Of a stretch of 64,000 nucleotides of DNA, positions 21,346 to 31,494 are shown piece by piece. Source of the stretch: Phascolarctos cinereus (lineage: Eukaryota > Chordata > Mammalia > Diprotodontia > Phascolarctidae); assembly GCF_002099425.1 (NCBI RefSeq), contig NW_018344001.1, forward strand, positions 6,911,501-6,975,500, in the 5' to 3' direction. The notes under the pieces were generated by a model. It saw nothing but the letters and a program-made list of their open reading frames with translations. It did no database searches and was not told the DNA's origin. Positions within the stretch are counted from its first letter, which is position 1. Every line of letters begins with the position of its first letter. A program made the position numbers and the translations under genes.

Positions 21346-21414
21346 GTATGTGCATAATTTTTAGAAGACAAGTTCATGGACTCCAGGATAACAGAATCCT
21401 TGCTCCATGCAGAT

Positions 21415-21660
21415 TTCTTCCAAGTCCAGAAGTCCTATGTCTAAGCCTCTCCACTATATTCCAATATTGCATTTCCAATTGTCTGGGAGATAGCTCCACC
21501 CACCTATCTCATATACAAGCTCAAAATTGAACTCATCATCTTCTCCTCCAAATGAGAATGCATAAAGTCTCCTTCAAGAGAAGTCAAACCTGGAACCTAA
21601 TAAATCCCCAAATGGAAACACCTTCTTCAAATGCCAACATCACTTTTCCGATCATGAAAA
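21415..21660 (+). mobile_element. L2 LINE ORF2 fragment (C-terminal part)
   Basis: 'caaaattgaactcatcatct' and the preceding 'ccactatattccaatattgc' parallel the L2 segment for tandem Ser/Thr-rich sequence before the ORF2 C-terminus. Divergent. Confidence 0.5.
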
Positions 21661-21894
21661 CTCAAAGAGTGGTAGTAATGATTCACATTTATATAATAAG
21701 ACTTTCTTCCACAAAAGGCCTTTTCCAATATGTTAGCTGAGAAATAATCCAAGGTCCTCAAAGCTGTACCAGTATAGTTCAGGTCTGGCAAATCTCACCA
21801 AGCTCCTGGGGGTGTAATTCTGATACTGAGTTGTGCTGCTATCTAAGGACCAGTCTAGCTAAATGTGGAGAATGTGAACAGTCAGCATGTTGAC

Positions 21895-22092
21895 CACTGT
21901 GGTACAGTGGAAAGAGCACTGACTTTGGAATCAGAGGACCTGGATTCAAATCCTACCTTCAGTACATAGTATTTGTATAATGTTGGTCACATAACTTTCA
22001 TGAGCCTCAGTGTCCCCAAGTATAAAATGAAGGAGTTGGAGTTGATAGACCAGAAAAGTTCTCACCAACTCTAGATCTTTGGTCCTATGATG
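21895..22092 (+). mobile_element. CORE-SINE with L3-like tail
   Basis: 'gtggtacagtggaaagagca', 'gattcaaatcctaccttcag', 'gtataaaatgaaggagttgg' and the terminus 'ctttggtcctatgatg'. Confidence 0.8.
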
Positions 22093-22149
22093 AATTCTGT
22101 AAATTCTCTGGCAATAAGCATATGGCATACGGCATTGGAAGGTTCACAA

Positions 22150-22345
22150 AGCACTTTCAGAATAGATCCTATTAATGCTCTATAAATCTTATTTGCATGT
22201 AGTTGTTGTATGTCATCTCCCCCATTAGGCTGGAAACTTCTTGGGGGCAGGAGCCATGTTTTTGCCTTTCTGTGTGTCCCTATCGATTAGCACAGTGCCT
22301 GGTACATGCTTGTTGACTGACTGACTGACTGACTGAGTGATTGGC
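22150..22345 (+). mobile_element. L2 LINE 3' end
   Basis: 'cccattaggctggaaacttc', 'gcacagtgcctggtacatgc' and a terminal GACT tetranucleotide run (22315-22336). Confidence 0.8.
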
Positions 22346-22359
22346 TAACAGAATGCTTT

Positions 22360-22470
22360 GAAGATTTGAGGAGGCAGAGAATGATTTCAGCTGGTCAAAT
22401 CAGGGGAGTCTTCATGGGGGGCAGGTGGAGGTTTACAAATAAGCTAAGACTAACAGGAAGAGGAAGTGTG
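22360..22470 (-). mobile_element. L2 LINE internal fragment, minus strand
   Basis: 'gaatgatttcagctggtcaa' and 'gagtcttcatggggggcagg' match the reversed L2 segment just upstream of its 3' UTR. Short and diverged. Confidence 0.45.
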
Positions 22471-22499
22471 TGAAAGCTCAAGCACCCACTACCATTCGC

Positions 22500-22920
22500 A
22501 GGAGCCTTCCCAACTCAGCTTAGCCAACTGAGCCTTCTACCTGGAATATTATCTATGCTGTAGATCTCTTACATGTACATACCTATTTGCACATTGTCTT
22601 CCACATTAGAACACGATGTCCTTGAGAGCAAGGACTGCTTCCTTTTCTCTCTCTCTTTCTTTCTTTTTTTCTTTTGTTCTTTCCATCTCTCTCTTCTTTC
22701 CTTCATTTCCTCTTTTCCTTTTTCCTTTTCTCTCTTCCTTCCTTCCTTCTTTCCTTCTTTCCTTCCTTCCTTCCTTCCTTCCTTCCTTCCTTCCTTCCTT
22801 CCTTCCTTCCTTCCTTCCTTCCTTCCTTCCTTCCTTCCTTCTCTCCTTTCTCCTCAAAGCCTAGTACAATGTCTGCCTAGCACATAGAAAAATGCTTATT
22901 AACTAACATGCACTGCCTCT
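22500..22920 (+). mobile_element. L2 LINE 3' end expanded by a microsatellite
   Basis: The left part 'gtccttgagagcaaggactg' and the right part 'agcctagtacaatgtctgcc' plus 'atgcttattaactaac' are adjacent in other L2 copies. Here they are separated by about 200 bases of CTTT/CTTC repeat. Confidence 0.75.
22655..22850. repeat. Pyrimidine microsatellite (CTTT/CTTC)n
   Basis: Long uninterrupted TTCC repeats from about 22757 to 22840, preceded by impure CT/TTTC sequence. The ORFs here (Ser/Phe/Pro or Lys/Glu/Gly repeats) are artefacts of it. Confidence 0.95.
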
Positions 22921-22974
22921 AACACTGGAAAAGGAAAAGAAATATGATGACGATAATGATGATGACTGGTGATG

Positions 22975-23060
22975 ACAATGACAAGAGTGCACATGTTTTG
23001 AGGGCTTTAAGGTCTGCAAAGCACTTTCTACATTTTTTTCTTTTGATTCTCTCAAGGAGA
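22975..23060 (-). mobile_element. CORE-SINE tail remnant, minus strand
   Basis: 'ggctttaaggtctgcaaagc' is a reversed CORE-SINE tail. The rest of the element is not visible. Confidence 0.45.
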
Positions 23061-23064
23061 AAAT

Positions 23065-23770
23065 CCTTTGAATCTCTTTTGCTGCTTCTCAGCAGCTCTG
23101 GAAACTAGCCAGGAAAGGAAAGAGCTTGAAACCTACAGCTACAATCTACTTTGTGGATTACGAGTAGATTCCATTATCCATGGGAGCCCCATCCCACCTT
23201 TGCCTGATTAAGTAAGAGTCAGGGGTACTTGTAGGAACTCTCTATATGTCTGCCCCAGCATGACATCAGCCCCCCAAACCCCCAAAGGCTTCAGAATCCA
23301 TTTGCTTCTCCCTACTTGGGTCTAATCCTGTTTTTCACACTGTGATTGGTTTGCTGAAACTCCTGCTGGGCTCATAGCTGTGAATTCAACTCTTCCATGG
23401 TACAAAAAGCCAAGCTCATAGCAGACTAAGGCTCTGTCACTGGACCCTTATGATACCCGTGCCACCATAGGTTACTATAAATCCCTAACCTAGCCATAGC
23501 ACCTAAAGGTACAGTTGATCACAGGGTGATGAATGGTCTAGGGGCTCACAGAGCAGGACACTGAAACCATCATCAAAATGGAATTCGTAGAAAAGCCTCC
23601 AAATGGACATGATGTAATCTTAGAAGATAACAAGTACTATATTTGTGAGTATTTACTACATTATTACATTTGTTCTTTGTACAGAAAATTCAGCTATTCT
23701 TGTAACAGGAAACGCACACATGTTTCTCATAGGGCAGATTCTGTGGATTTCCCTCTTTATGGTCATATCC
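23065..23770. other. No recognised feature
   Basis: Unique sequence. The 66- and 61-codon overlapping plus ORFs near 23578-23830 have no domain I recognise. Confidence 0.4.
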
Positions 23771-23774
23771 TGGC

Positions 23775-23890
23775 ATGAATCGATGAATCGCTCAATCATC
23801 AAGTACTTATCAAAGCACCCACTGTGCTGAGTGTTAGAAAACCAAGACGAAAATAAAAGTCACTGGCTTCAAAGAAGTTCCGTGTCACAA
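23775..23890 (-). mobile_element. L2 LINE 3' end fragment, minus strand
   Basis: 'aagtacttatcaaagcaccc' and 'actgtgctgagtgttagaaa' follow the reversed L2 3' end, with moderate divergence. Confidence 0.6.
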
Positions 23891-23949
23891 ATGGGGATGG
23901 TCTTCTGAATAACCTCCATTTTCTAAAGAGTTCACCATAAGATACACAA

Positions 23950-24150
23950 GGAGGCAGCATTGTTGAAAAACACTAGGCCTGGAATCAAGAGCCGTATGAT
24001 GATAGGACCACAGACCTTGAACTAAAAGAGACTGTTACACACTGGGAAACTGATGATCAGAGAGATGAAGTGATTAATCCAGGTCACACAGGTAACAAAC
24101 CTCAGAGCCAGGTCTAAATTTAACTAACTCAGGTCCTTTGACTCTGAAAA
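23950..24150 (-). mobile_element. CORE-SINE, minus strand, abutting a plus-strand SINE head
   Basis: 'accttgaactaaaagagact' (tail), 'gatgaagtgattaatccagg' and 'gagccaggtctaaatttaac' form a reversed SINE from about 23985. A plus-orientation head remnant ('gaggcagcattgttg') lies at 23950-23984. Confidence 0.62.
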
Positions 24151-24154
24151 ATCT

Positions 24155-24690
24155 CCAAATGTTCAGGATACACTACTCGGTTTTGGAGTATTCACTTTAA
24201 AAAAAAATGTTTATTTTCAATGAGCCAGAATATCAGCACTTCAAGTCCTGATATGTCCCAGCATGAGACCGAGGATCACCGCTACAGACTCCATCTTTTG
24301 CCTTCGTTTTGGAGTCTGCCTCATCCATGAACTCCACTGTGACCTGGCGTGGCCCCCTGTTTATGCTCTTAGATCCTTACGGATCGTGAATACCTTCCTT
24401 CTACAGAAGGCATCTTTTCTGGGAGCCCCGTTAATTGGTCCCTAATCACCACCAAGTGGTGGCCCCACCCTTTCTCTAGGGATGGGAGATTAAACATGAG
24501 AAGTCCACAGGGATAGACTGACTCCAGCCTCACGGAAGGTTGTGAGCCCCACCTTTTGCCTTCCTTTCATGGGAGTTCTGTTGGATTTGCTTAGAAGGAG
24601 ATGCTTTGGTCACTAGGCCAAGAGAGAGAGTTCTTTGGCTCTCATTGGCAAAGCAGCATTGTATTGTGTCACCCTACTGGACTGTGTATT
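24155..24690. other. Unclassified sequence
   Basis: Contains 'ccaccaagtggtggcc', a short near-perfect palindrome, at about 24450-24465. No gene and no repeat family that I can name. Confidence 0.35.
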
Positions 24691-24694
24691 CTAG

Positions 24695-25145
24695 TCAGTC
24701 AATCGACTGGCATTTATTACATGCTTGCTATGTGCCAACCACTGTGCTAAGCACTGGGGATGCGAAGAAAAGTAACAAACTGTGTATGCCCTCAAAGAGG
24801 TCACTGTCTATCTACAAACAAGATCTATACCAGATAAACTGGCGAGTAGTTTCAGAAGGAGGTGCTAAGATTATGGAGGCCTGGAGAGAGCTTCTTTCCC
24901 AAGATAGGACTTTGGCTGAGAAGTGAAGGATGACAGGGAAGCCGGGGGTAGAGAGGGGGAAGGAGAGAGTACCAAGCATGGAGAATAGCCAGTGAAAACT
25001 CCTGGAATCAGGAGAGGGAGGAATAGAAAGGAAGCCAGTGTGACTGGATCTTGGAATGTCTGGAGGAGTATGAAAAGGAAGGAAGGGGCCAGCTTCTGCA
25101 AGGCTTTCAAGACCATTGGGACCCTGAGAAGAAGTAAGGAGTTTT
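24695..25145 (-). mobile_element. L2 LINE 3' region, minus strand
   Basis: Reversed 3' end 'tgctatgtgccaaccactgt', then 'aaacaagatctataccagat', then the upstream segment with 'gaaggaagccagtgtgactgg' split by small indels. The 174-codon minus ORF at 24871-25395 is read through this L2 and the next SINE and is not a host gene. Confidence 0.75.
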
Positions 25146-25300
25146 GACCTAAGTTCTGGAAGGGACCTTGGTGATCACATGGTCCAAGCTTCACAGAGAA
25201 GTTAAGAGAATTGGCCACATAGTAGAATTGGGATTCACACTCAGGTGCCCAGACACCAAATCTAGCGTTTCTTCTACCGTGACACACGGCCCCAGGACTG
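25146..25300 (-). mobile_element. CORE-SINE with L3-like tail, minus strand
   Basis: 'agttctggaagggaccttgg', 'gaagttaagagaattggcc' and 'gggattcacactcaggtgcc' in reversed order directly behind the L2. Confidence 0.65.
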
Positions 25301-25427
25301 ACACTCTTCACAACAGAAAACACACTGGAGCAAGAGGTAAGGGCACTGGCTTCTTGTCCTGCAGTCATGCAAGTCATGTGACTTTGGGCATCCATTTAAA
25401 TTTCTCATGATATTACATGTTTTAGAT

Positions 25428-25429
<2 letters not shown>

Positions 25430-25462
<33 letters not shown>
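25430..25462. repeat. (CA)n microsatellite
   Basis: About 16 CA units, followed by short AT-rich sequence leading into a SINE. Confidence 0.92.
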
Positions 25463-25465
<3 letters not shown>

Positions 25466-25497
25466 ACATATGTATATATAATGACAACAACAATAAT

Positions 25498-25732
25498 AAT
25501 TACAGCTGATATTTATATAGCACTTATTACTTTCCAGGCACTATGCTAAATGTTTTACAATTATTTTCTCATTTGGAGTAGGTTCTATCATTATCCCCAT
25601 TTTACAGATGAGGAAACTGAGGCAGACAGAGGTAAGTACTTGCACAGGGTCACATAGCTATAAGTGTCTGAGGCTGGATTTGAACTCATCTTCCCAACTC
25701 CAGGCCTAATATCTATCTACTGTGCCACCATA
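25498..25732 (-). mobile_element. Full-length MIR-like CORE-SINE, minus strand
   Basis: 'gatatttatatagcacttat', 'tccccattttacagatgagg', 'gaggctggatttgaactcat' and 'tctatctactgtgccacc' give the complete reversed plan. Confidence 0.88.
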
Positions 25733-25854
25733 TATGCATATCCGTGCAGGTGTGTATAAATAAAATGGAAAGGGTTTACTTACTTAAAACTAGGGGAACA
25801 GATGATCTCTTCAAGGGCAGTGATAAGAAAGGTTAGATTCCTTCTGCTATGCCT

Positions 25855-26105
25855 CACAGGGCAGAACCACAGTTAGAAAGAGGTGGATTAAGGTTCTTAT
25901 CAGTAAATAATAATTATTAATAATTGAGCCATTTCTAGTGAATTAGGCTGCCTCGGGTGGTAGTAGGTTTCCCATCACTAGAGGTTGTCAAGGAAAGACT
26001 GGTTATTATAGCCCTCTGTCAAGGCTGTTACAGAGGGAATTACTGTTCATATAGGGATTGAACTAGATGCCCTCTCACACTGTATCCACCACTGATTCTG
26101 CAATG
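25855..26105 (+). mobile_element. CR1/L3-type LINE 3' end
   Basis: 'gaattaggctgcctcgggtg', 'ggtttcccatcactagaggt', 'ggattgaactagatgccctc' and 'ccaccactgattctgcaatg' follow the L3 3' end. A short AT-rich expansion ('aataataattattaata') breaks it near 25905-25925. Confidence 0.82.
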
Positions 26106-26162
26106 TTGGCCTCCTTTCCAGCTTCCAGGACATTGATGAATGACTCATAACTGCCATATTCC

Positions 26163-26345
26163 ATAGGGTCATCGGATTTAGAGCCAGAAGGAACTTTGGA
26201 ATGATTCAGTCCAATCCTTGCATTTTACAGATAAGGAAACTGGGACCCAGAGAGGATAAGTAACTTATCCAAGGTCACACAGGTCTCCAAGATTATCTGG
26301 GATTCAAACAGACTCCAAATGCAGCACTTTTTTCACTATATGTCC
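26163..26345 (-). mobile_element. CORE-SINE with L3-like tail, minus strand
   Basis: 'atttagagccagaaggaact', 'ttttacagataaggaaactg', 'ataagtaacttatccaaggt' and 'gggattcaaacagactcc' in reversed order. Confidence 0.8.
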
Positions 26346-26399
26346 TAAATTTTCTCTGACAAAAAAAGTGGGAGAGAGAGAGAATTGCATAACTTGCTT

Positions 26400-26526
26400 C
26401 AAAACTACCAGGTGCTCCAGCCATCTGGAGCTATGCCCCCCAAAATGACTAGCCTTTGCTTAAACACTGACAAAGCAATACCATTACTAGACCTATATAC
26501 TCCCAAAGAGATTAAAGAAAGAGGAA

Positions 26527-26572
<46 letters not shown>

Positions 26573-27125
26573 ACAAATATTTATAGCAGTTCTTTTGTTG
26601 GGGGGAAGAGATAGCAAAGAACTACAAACATAGAGTATGTCCATTAATTGGGGAATGGCTGAACAAATTATGGTATATGAATGTCATGGAATACTATTGT
26701 GCTTCATGAAATGATGAATGTGATGGTTCCAGAGAGACCTGGAAAGACTTATATGAACTGATACAGAGTGAAGTGAGCAGGACTAGGAGAACAATTTAAA
26801 CTATAATAGCAACATCTCATAATTGAATAATTTTGAAAGAGTTAGGAATTCTGATCCACATAGTGACTAGTCACAATTGGAGAAGACTGATAATGAGATA
26901 TTCTACCCAGCTCGTGATGGAGAAGCAATAAACTCAAGATGCAAAATAAGAAATATGTGTTTGGACATGACCAATGTAGGAATTTGTTTTGCTTGATAAT
27001 ATACATATTCATTACAAGGGGTTTTTCCCTCTTTCCCTTGGTAGGGGTTAATAATTGGGTGGAGAGGAAATAAATATATGTTAATAGAAAAAGATGTAGT
27101 GAAAAAATAAAACTAAGGGTATCCA
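26400..27125 (+). mobile_element. L1 LINE 3' end (ORF2 C-terminus and 3' UTR)
   Basis: Near 26478-26525 one frame reads AIPLLDLYTPKEIKERGN, the L1 ORF2 C-terminal segment. It is followed by 'aattggggaatggctgaaca', 'gatacagagtgaagtgagca' and a 3' UTR ending in an A-rich run near 27115. A (TG)n tract lies inside. The copy is 5'-truncated. Confidence 0.85.
26529..26571. repeat. (TG)n microsatellite inside L1
   Basis: About 20 TG units replacing or expanding sequence within the ORF2 C-terminal region. Confidence 0.93.
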
Positions 27126-27129
27126 AGTA

Positions 27130-27965
27130 ACGTGTTTCAGGAGGAGGACTTTACAAACCACTCAATAATTCTACGAAGGTATATTCAAGTACTCATCCCC
27201 ATGTTACAGCTTCAACATGAAACCATAATAAAAAGTTATGCATTTGCCCAACTCCTTTCTTTCCAGGGGCAGCACAAACTGCTTTCCTTCATCCAGTGTT
27301 GAAGAAGTAACTGCTGCAGATTAGTCAGTCTATCTCCTGGACACCTTGCCCCCAGGCTCATCCTTTCTCTCATCCATCTTCAGGGTCTCCCACACTGCTG
27401 GATGTTACCCACCCAAAGCAGTGGTGATGCCTTCAATCCACTGCTGGGATACCTGGAATTCTTCCAGAAATCTTAGGGCCTTCCAGAGAGCATGTGTGCA
27501 GAGATCATATTGTGATGTTCCCATGTTTGAAAGCCTCCTGCATTCCATACAGAGTGCCATTCTTCCCATTGGAGGTTTGTGCATTTATGGGAAAGGAAAC
27601 TCAAGATTTATGAAGGGGTCTTCTGTTGTTATTTTAATTACTTTGTTACATCAAATGTCTTTGCTTTGAACTAAGTATCTTTTCTTGTTGATCAGTAAAA
27701 CATACTGGTGGAAGTCCATGAGTTATAGTTTAGAGAGGATTTCTGACTCATAAAATACCTTAAACTTGGGACACCTTGCTGGGGGCCCATGAGCAAGGGG
27801 TGCATATGAAGCTAAAGACAAAGAAATTTCACCTCCCTGGACTCACCTTAACAAGCTCTGGGTTGTCTTGTCCCCATTTTCCCTATTCATTCAAGGGAGC
27901 TAGAACTAGATGGCAGGAGGAAAAAATTTCCCTTCCCCCTCAAGATGACAGAGTGGCATTAGACT
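27130..27965. other. No recognised feature
   Basis: Unique sequence. The 107-codon ORF at 27346-27669 has no recognisable domain. A weak reversed SINE trace lies near 27160-27220. Confidence 0.35.
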
Positions 27966-27969
27966 GGAA

Positions 27970-28065
27970 GTCTAGGCCCCTGAGTTTGCTCATCCAGAAA
28001 AGGTTGAACCTGTTGGTTGAACTCAATGACCCAACTAAGATGCTCTGACCTGTAAATCCAATCCC
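27970..28065 (+). mobile_element. CORE-SINE 3' part with L3-like tail
   Basis: 'gagtttgctcatccagaaaa', 'ttgaactcaatgacccaact' and 'gacctgtaaatccaatccc' match the core and tail of the L3-tailed SINE class. Confidence 0.5.
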
Positions 28066-28204
28066 ACATCCAGGTGACAGCCCTTCAAATACCACGGTAA
28101 GATTAGCATAGCATCACCATGAAAGGATGTTGTCTTGGGCTGAGATTTTGCATGAGACCAACTGCCAGGGATGGCCATCTTGTGTTTCTCCTCTGCGCTA
28201 CTTT

Positions 28205-28600
28205 CCTCCTGACCTTCCTGGCCTGGAATGTCCTTGCTTCCTTTCTCCCATCCTCCTTCTTCCCATTTTCTTTCCTCCCTCCTCTCCCTTCCTTCTTCCT
28301 CTCTCTCCCTTCTCCCTCCCTATCTCCTTAGACTCCCTAGTTTCCTTCAAAGTGCAGCTCAAGCACAGCCTCCTATGTGAAAGTGTTCTCTGTTCTCCCG
28401 AGTTGCTAGGGCCACCAACACAAACTTGTCTTATATTTCTTTTGTATACTTTTTTTTTCTGCTTGTATGTGTATATTCTGACTCTCCCAAAAGAATACAA
28501 ATTCATGGAGAGCTGAGAATGTTTCACTTTTGAATTTGTATCCCTAGTGACTGGTGCATATGATAGGTGCTTTATGAATGTTTATTAAATGATCGCTTCC
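28205..28600 (+). mobile_element. L2 LINE 3' region
   Basis: 'tggcctggaatgtccttgct', 'gtttccttcaaagtgcagct', 'catggagagctgagaatg' and 'tgaatgtttattaaatga' occur in L2 order. CT-rich sequence at 28230-28330 expands the middle. Confidence 0.82.
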
Positions 28601-28604
28601 TCCC

Positions 28605-29080
28605 GGGGCCTTCCTACCACTTTGGGGTGGGGGCCTGATTCTCTGGGATCGTTTGATGCCCTGCCTGGGTCTTTGCAGCAGTTCCTGTTATGGACTCCTG
28701 GCCTTGACTCTGGCATAGGTTGTGTTTATGATCTCAGACTTCAGCTTAGACTACACGTCTGTCTACTTCTTAGGCGCTTGGCTTCCTGTACCTGCCGCTC
28801 CTTCACTAACCATCCCCTCGCAGCATAGAAGCAAGAACCCTGCATTCTTGTCTCACACCAAAAACAAGAATAAGCCCCATCCCCAGCCCAGATCACCTGA
28901 AAACTACTGGCTTTTCCAAAGGTCAACCAGCAGGAGGTTATGAGGCTAAGAGGTCAAGGACACTGGGCTCCAACAGCCCTGCAGAGGAGATGCGAGATGC
29001 TTTGGGAAGCCAACGCTGCTTTGCAGGAAGTAGATGAAAAGCTTGGGAAGTATAGGAAATCAGCTCCCCACTGCCCATTA
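28605..29080. other. No recognised feature
   Basis: Relatively GC-rich unique sequence with several overlapping short ORFs on both strands (60-94 codons) and no recognisable domain. It is too ambiguous to call an exon. Confidence 0.35.
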
Positions 29081-29084
29081 CTGT

Positions 29085-29245
29085 GTCTGAGAGGCAGAAG
29101 TGCAGAGGGAATGCATTCCAGGCATTCGAGTGAGAAATAGAGGTCATGTGTGAGGAACAGCAAACAGGCCAGTCTGGCTTGCCACAGGGTGGGGAATGGG
29201 CAGAATGGAGCCGGTGGTGAAGACTCGCAAATGCCCAAGGGGACT
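29085..29245 (-). mobile_element. L2 LINE internal fragment, minus strand
   Basis: 'gcattccaggcattcg', 'catgtgtgaggaacagcaaa' and 'caggccagtctggctt' match the reversed L2 segment upstream of the 3' UTR. Confidence 0.62.
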
Positions 29246-29304
29246 CAGCTGATGTCAGGTGTGTGGCAGTGAGGTGTTTGTGCTCAGGTAGGTGTCCAAA
29301 TTGG

Positions 29305-29455
29305 AGGACTCTAACGGTCCCTTCCCATACAGAGATTCTCTGGTGGTGGCCAAATTATGTTCCCTGTCAGGCTTCAGTTGCCCCACATACCCCTGTAAAA
29401 TGAATAAGTTGAACTCAATGGTCTGGAAGGCTTCTTCCAGTTCTATGATGGGGTA
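29305..29455 (+). mobile_element. CORE-SINE remnants with L3-like tails
   Basis: Two tail-like blocks: 'ggactctaacggtcccttcc' at about 29312 and 'gttgaactcaatggtctgga' to 'ccagttctatgatgg' at 29408-29450. Confidence 0.5.
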
Positions 29456-29756
29456 TCATTTACAGTCTGCAGTGAGGATCCCAAATGTGTATGACTCTCA
29501 CACATTTCTGAGAATTGTACAGACCTGCTCCACATTCAGCAATTTTAAGTGCTTCTATATCCCCTCGTCTCTGTGCAGCAGCTGAAATGCTAACTGGTTC
29601 CCTCCCTTTGGGGCCAGTCATTGGGCCCAAGGGATCGAGGCCATGCAGGTCCACCAGGAGAGCCCTATAAATTATTCAGCCTTAAATCTGCATGCTCCTC
29701 TCCTTTCCTCAATGATTCTTGGAGATTGTGAGATATCTTTGAAAAATAGAACTATT

Positions 29757-29912
29757 GGGGGCAGTTAGGTGGCGTAGTACATAGAGCACTGGCCCTGGAG
29801 TCAGGAGGACCTGAGTTTGAATCCGTACTCAGACATATAACATTTCCTACTGTGTGACTCTGGGCAAGTCACTTAACCCCAATCACCCCACCAAAAAATA
29901 AAATGAAATGAA
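29757..29912 (+). mobile_element. tRNA-derived marsupial SINE with target-site duplication
   Basis: Near-consensus head 'gggggcagttaggtggcgta', B-box side 'gagtttgaatcc' and A-rich tail. A 14-bp near-perfect direct repeat (AAAATAGAACTATT at 29743-29756, AAAATACAACTATT at 29913-29926) flanks it. Confidence 0.9.
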
Positions 29913-30109
29913 AAAATACAACTATTACGTGCAGCTCAATAAAGTTCACATCCTATTCCCCGCATTGTTGAAAACACTTCCTCAGGCAGATGTCAGCCTA
30001 TAGTTCAAGCCAGAGTACCCTCCCTTCCTCCTGGAATTTACAGTAGGATTCAGTATGCTTGAGGTAAAGATGTTGCCACCGTACTGCCATGTTATTATTT
30101 AGTCCCAAG

Positions 30110-30350
30110 GAATAGAGGTGACATTATCAGTATAACACTGGACTTAGAGTCAGGAAGAGCTGAATTCAAATCCTATCACAAACACTTATTAGCTATGTGA
30201 GCACAGGCAAGTTACTTAACTTCTCTCAGACTAGTTTCCTCATCTATAAATGGGAATAATAACACCTACTCCACATATGAGACATTGTGAGAATCAAATG
30301 AGATAAAATATGTAAAATTCTTTGCGACCTGAAATTATTAGTTATTAGAG
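30110..30350 (+). mobile_element. Full-length MIR-like CORE-SINE
   Basis: 'cttagagtcaggaagagctg', 'ttacttaacttctctcagac', 'catctataaatgggaataat' and tail 'atgtaaaattctttgcgacc'. Confidence 0.82.
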
Positions 30351-30464
30351 TCCTAGTAGCACCAATTTTGGCCAACCCAGTCCTAAAGGCATGGTTACAC
30401 TGAAATTTCCCAGGAACAACCAACAGATGAGGAAGTGGCCACACAATTCTAGGGTACCCACTGA

Positions 30465-30640
30465 TGTGTTTACCTTTGCTACTCAGACAGCCAACACAAT
30501 TAACTACGAAGAAAGGCGTTTCCTAAAATGGCATGCTAAAAATAGCAGCTATAAAACACCCTCCCCCAGTGAACCTGAGACATTCTCCCCCACAAATACA
30601 CTAGCTAGTGAAAGACAAGCAGTGGTTTTGTGATTTTTGC
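30465..30640. mobile_element. LTR-like repeat, copy A (possible retroviral/LTR fossil)
   Basis: Shares about 130 bases of clear similarity with 31625-31800 in the same orientation. Shared blocks include 'tttcctaaaatggc' versus 'tttccttaaaatggc', a TATA-like 'ctataaa' followed by 'ctccccca', and 'cccacaaata'. The paired TATA-like motif suggests a promoter-bearing LTR. Family unknown; fragmentary and old. Confidence 0.42.
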
Positions 30641-30822
30641 AGTATACTATCACCATGCATTCCCAGGTTTTCTGAACTGTCAAATCTCATATTTTTTAAG
30701 GAATGGGGGAGGAAGGAGAGTAACAGACTTGTGATTATGATCTAGTAAAATGTGTGGAACTTCTGTTAACATTCAGCAAAGATCTGCACCCTCTCTGCCA
30801 CTCGACACTTTCCTGGGAGCAT
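30640..30822. other. No recognised feature
   Basis: Short unique stretch between the LTR-like repeat and a SINE. Confidence 0.3.
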
Positions 30823-30824
30823 TC

Positions 30825-30928
30825 AGAGCTCAAGGGATTTACCCAGTCACACAGCCAGTGTGGCTCAGCTTTGGAACTTGAAACCAGACCTTACAGAATC
30901 TGAGGCCAGATCTTTATCCACTGTGCCA
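30825..30928 (-). mobile_element. MIR-like CORE-SINE, minus strand, 5' half
   Basis: 'tttacccagtcacacagcca' and 'tatccactgtgccaac' mark the reversed central region and head. It abuts the pol fossil that follows. Confidence 0.6.
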
Positions 30929-31068
30929 ACAACTCTTACAGACCTGTTAAAACAGCCCAGCCCATTCCACTGGTCACCAGCCTTAGAGGGTACCTTCATT
31001 GAGCTTAAGCATGACTTAACTCAGAATCTCAAAATAATTCTTCCTGTTCCCCATAGAGAGCAATAAGG
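30929..31068 (+). mobile_element. Ty3/gypsy-like (or ERV) pol fossil, RT-RNase H connection
   Basis: A short stretch reads LTDLLKQPSPFHW and then FIELKHDLTQNL. This is the conserved link between reverse transcriptase and RNase H in Ty3/gypsy and related pol genes. Only about 140 bases are recognisable and the element around it is broken. It lies on the same strand as, and in the expected order before, the RNase H fossil at 35590-36200. Confidence 0.55.
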
Positions 31069-31079
31069 TACCTCCCACC

Positions 31080-31325
31080 TCCAAGCCTTACAGTGACTGC
31101 CCCTCTTCCCTGAAATGAGCCACCTCCTCACATTTGCTTTTTAGAATCCCTAGATTCCTTCAAACCTCAGCTCATGCACCGCCTGCTACAGATTTACACA
31201 TATCTGTCTTTGAAATGTTTGCACCCAGGAAAATGTCATCTCTTTGACAAGAGGGATTGTTTTGTTCTTGTTGGTGCAACCTTAGCACCCAGCACACTGG
31301 CTGGAAAGGTAGGTGCTTAATTAAT
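31080..31325 (+). mobile_element. L2 LINE 3' end
   Basis: 'ccctagattccttcaaacct', 'catctctttgacaagaggga' and 'ggtaggtgcttaattaatgt' in L2 order. Confidence 0.78.
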
Positions 31326-31327
31326 GT

Positions 31328-31490
31328 TTCAACAACAAACATTTATTAAGTACTGCCATTGTCACCAGGCACTGTGCTAAGCAAAGGGGGTACAGATACA
31401 AAACTAAAATGGCCCCTGCCACAGAGGGCTTAATTCTCCTTGTACGAAACAACATGAAAACAGACAAGCATGCAAGGAAATGCAAAACTG
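31328..31490 (-). mobile_element. L2 LINE 3' end, minus strand, tail-to-tail with the previous
   Basis: 'aacatttattaagtactgcc', 'caggcactgtgctaagcaaa' and 'catgaaaacagacaagcatg' on the plus strand show a reversed L2 end meeting the plus-strand one within a few bases. Confidence 0.78.
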
Positions 31491-31494
31491 ACAC

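Noticed and set aside
21060-21377. 105-codon ORF of Ser-Ile repeats and its Ile-Asp mirror
   Set aside because: Translation of the (ATAGAT)n microsatellite.
22573-22887. Long Ser/Pro/Phe or Lys/Glu/Gly-rich ORFs
   Set aside because: Direct translation of the CTTC/CTTT microsatellite and an L2 3' end.
24450-24465. Short palindrome 'ccaccaagtggtgg' considered as a regulatory site
   Set aside because: A single short palindrome of this length is expected by chance in 64 kb, and no promoter or gene is nearby.
24871-25395. 174-codon minus-strand ORF, the longest in the window
   Set aside because: It is read through a minus-strand L2 fragment and an adjacent CORE-SINE. The composition is that of the repeat and there is no domain.
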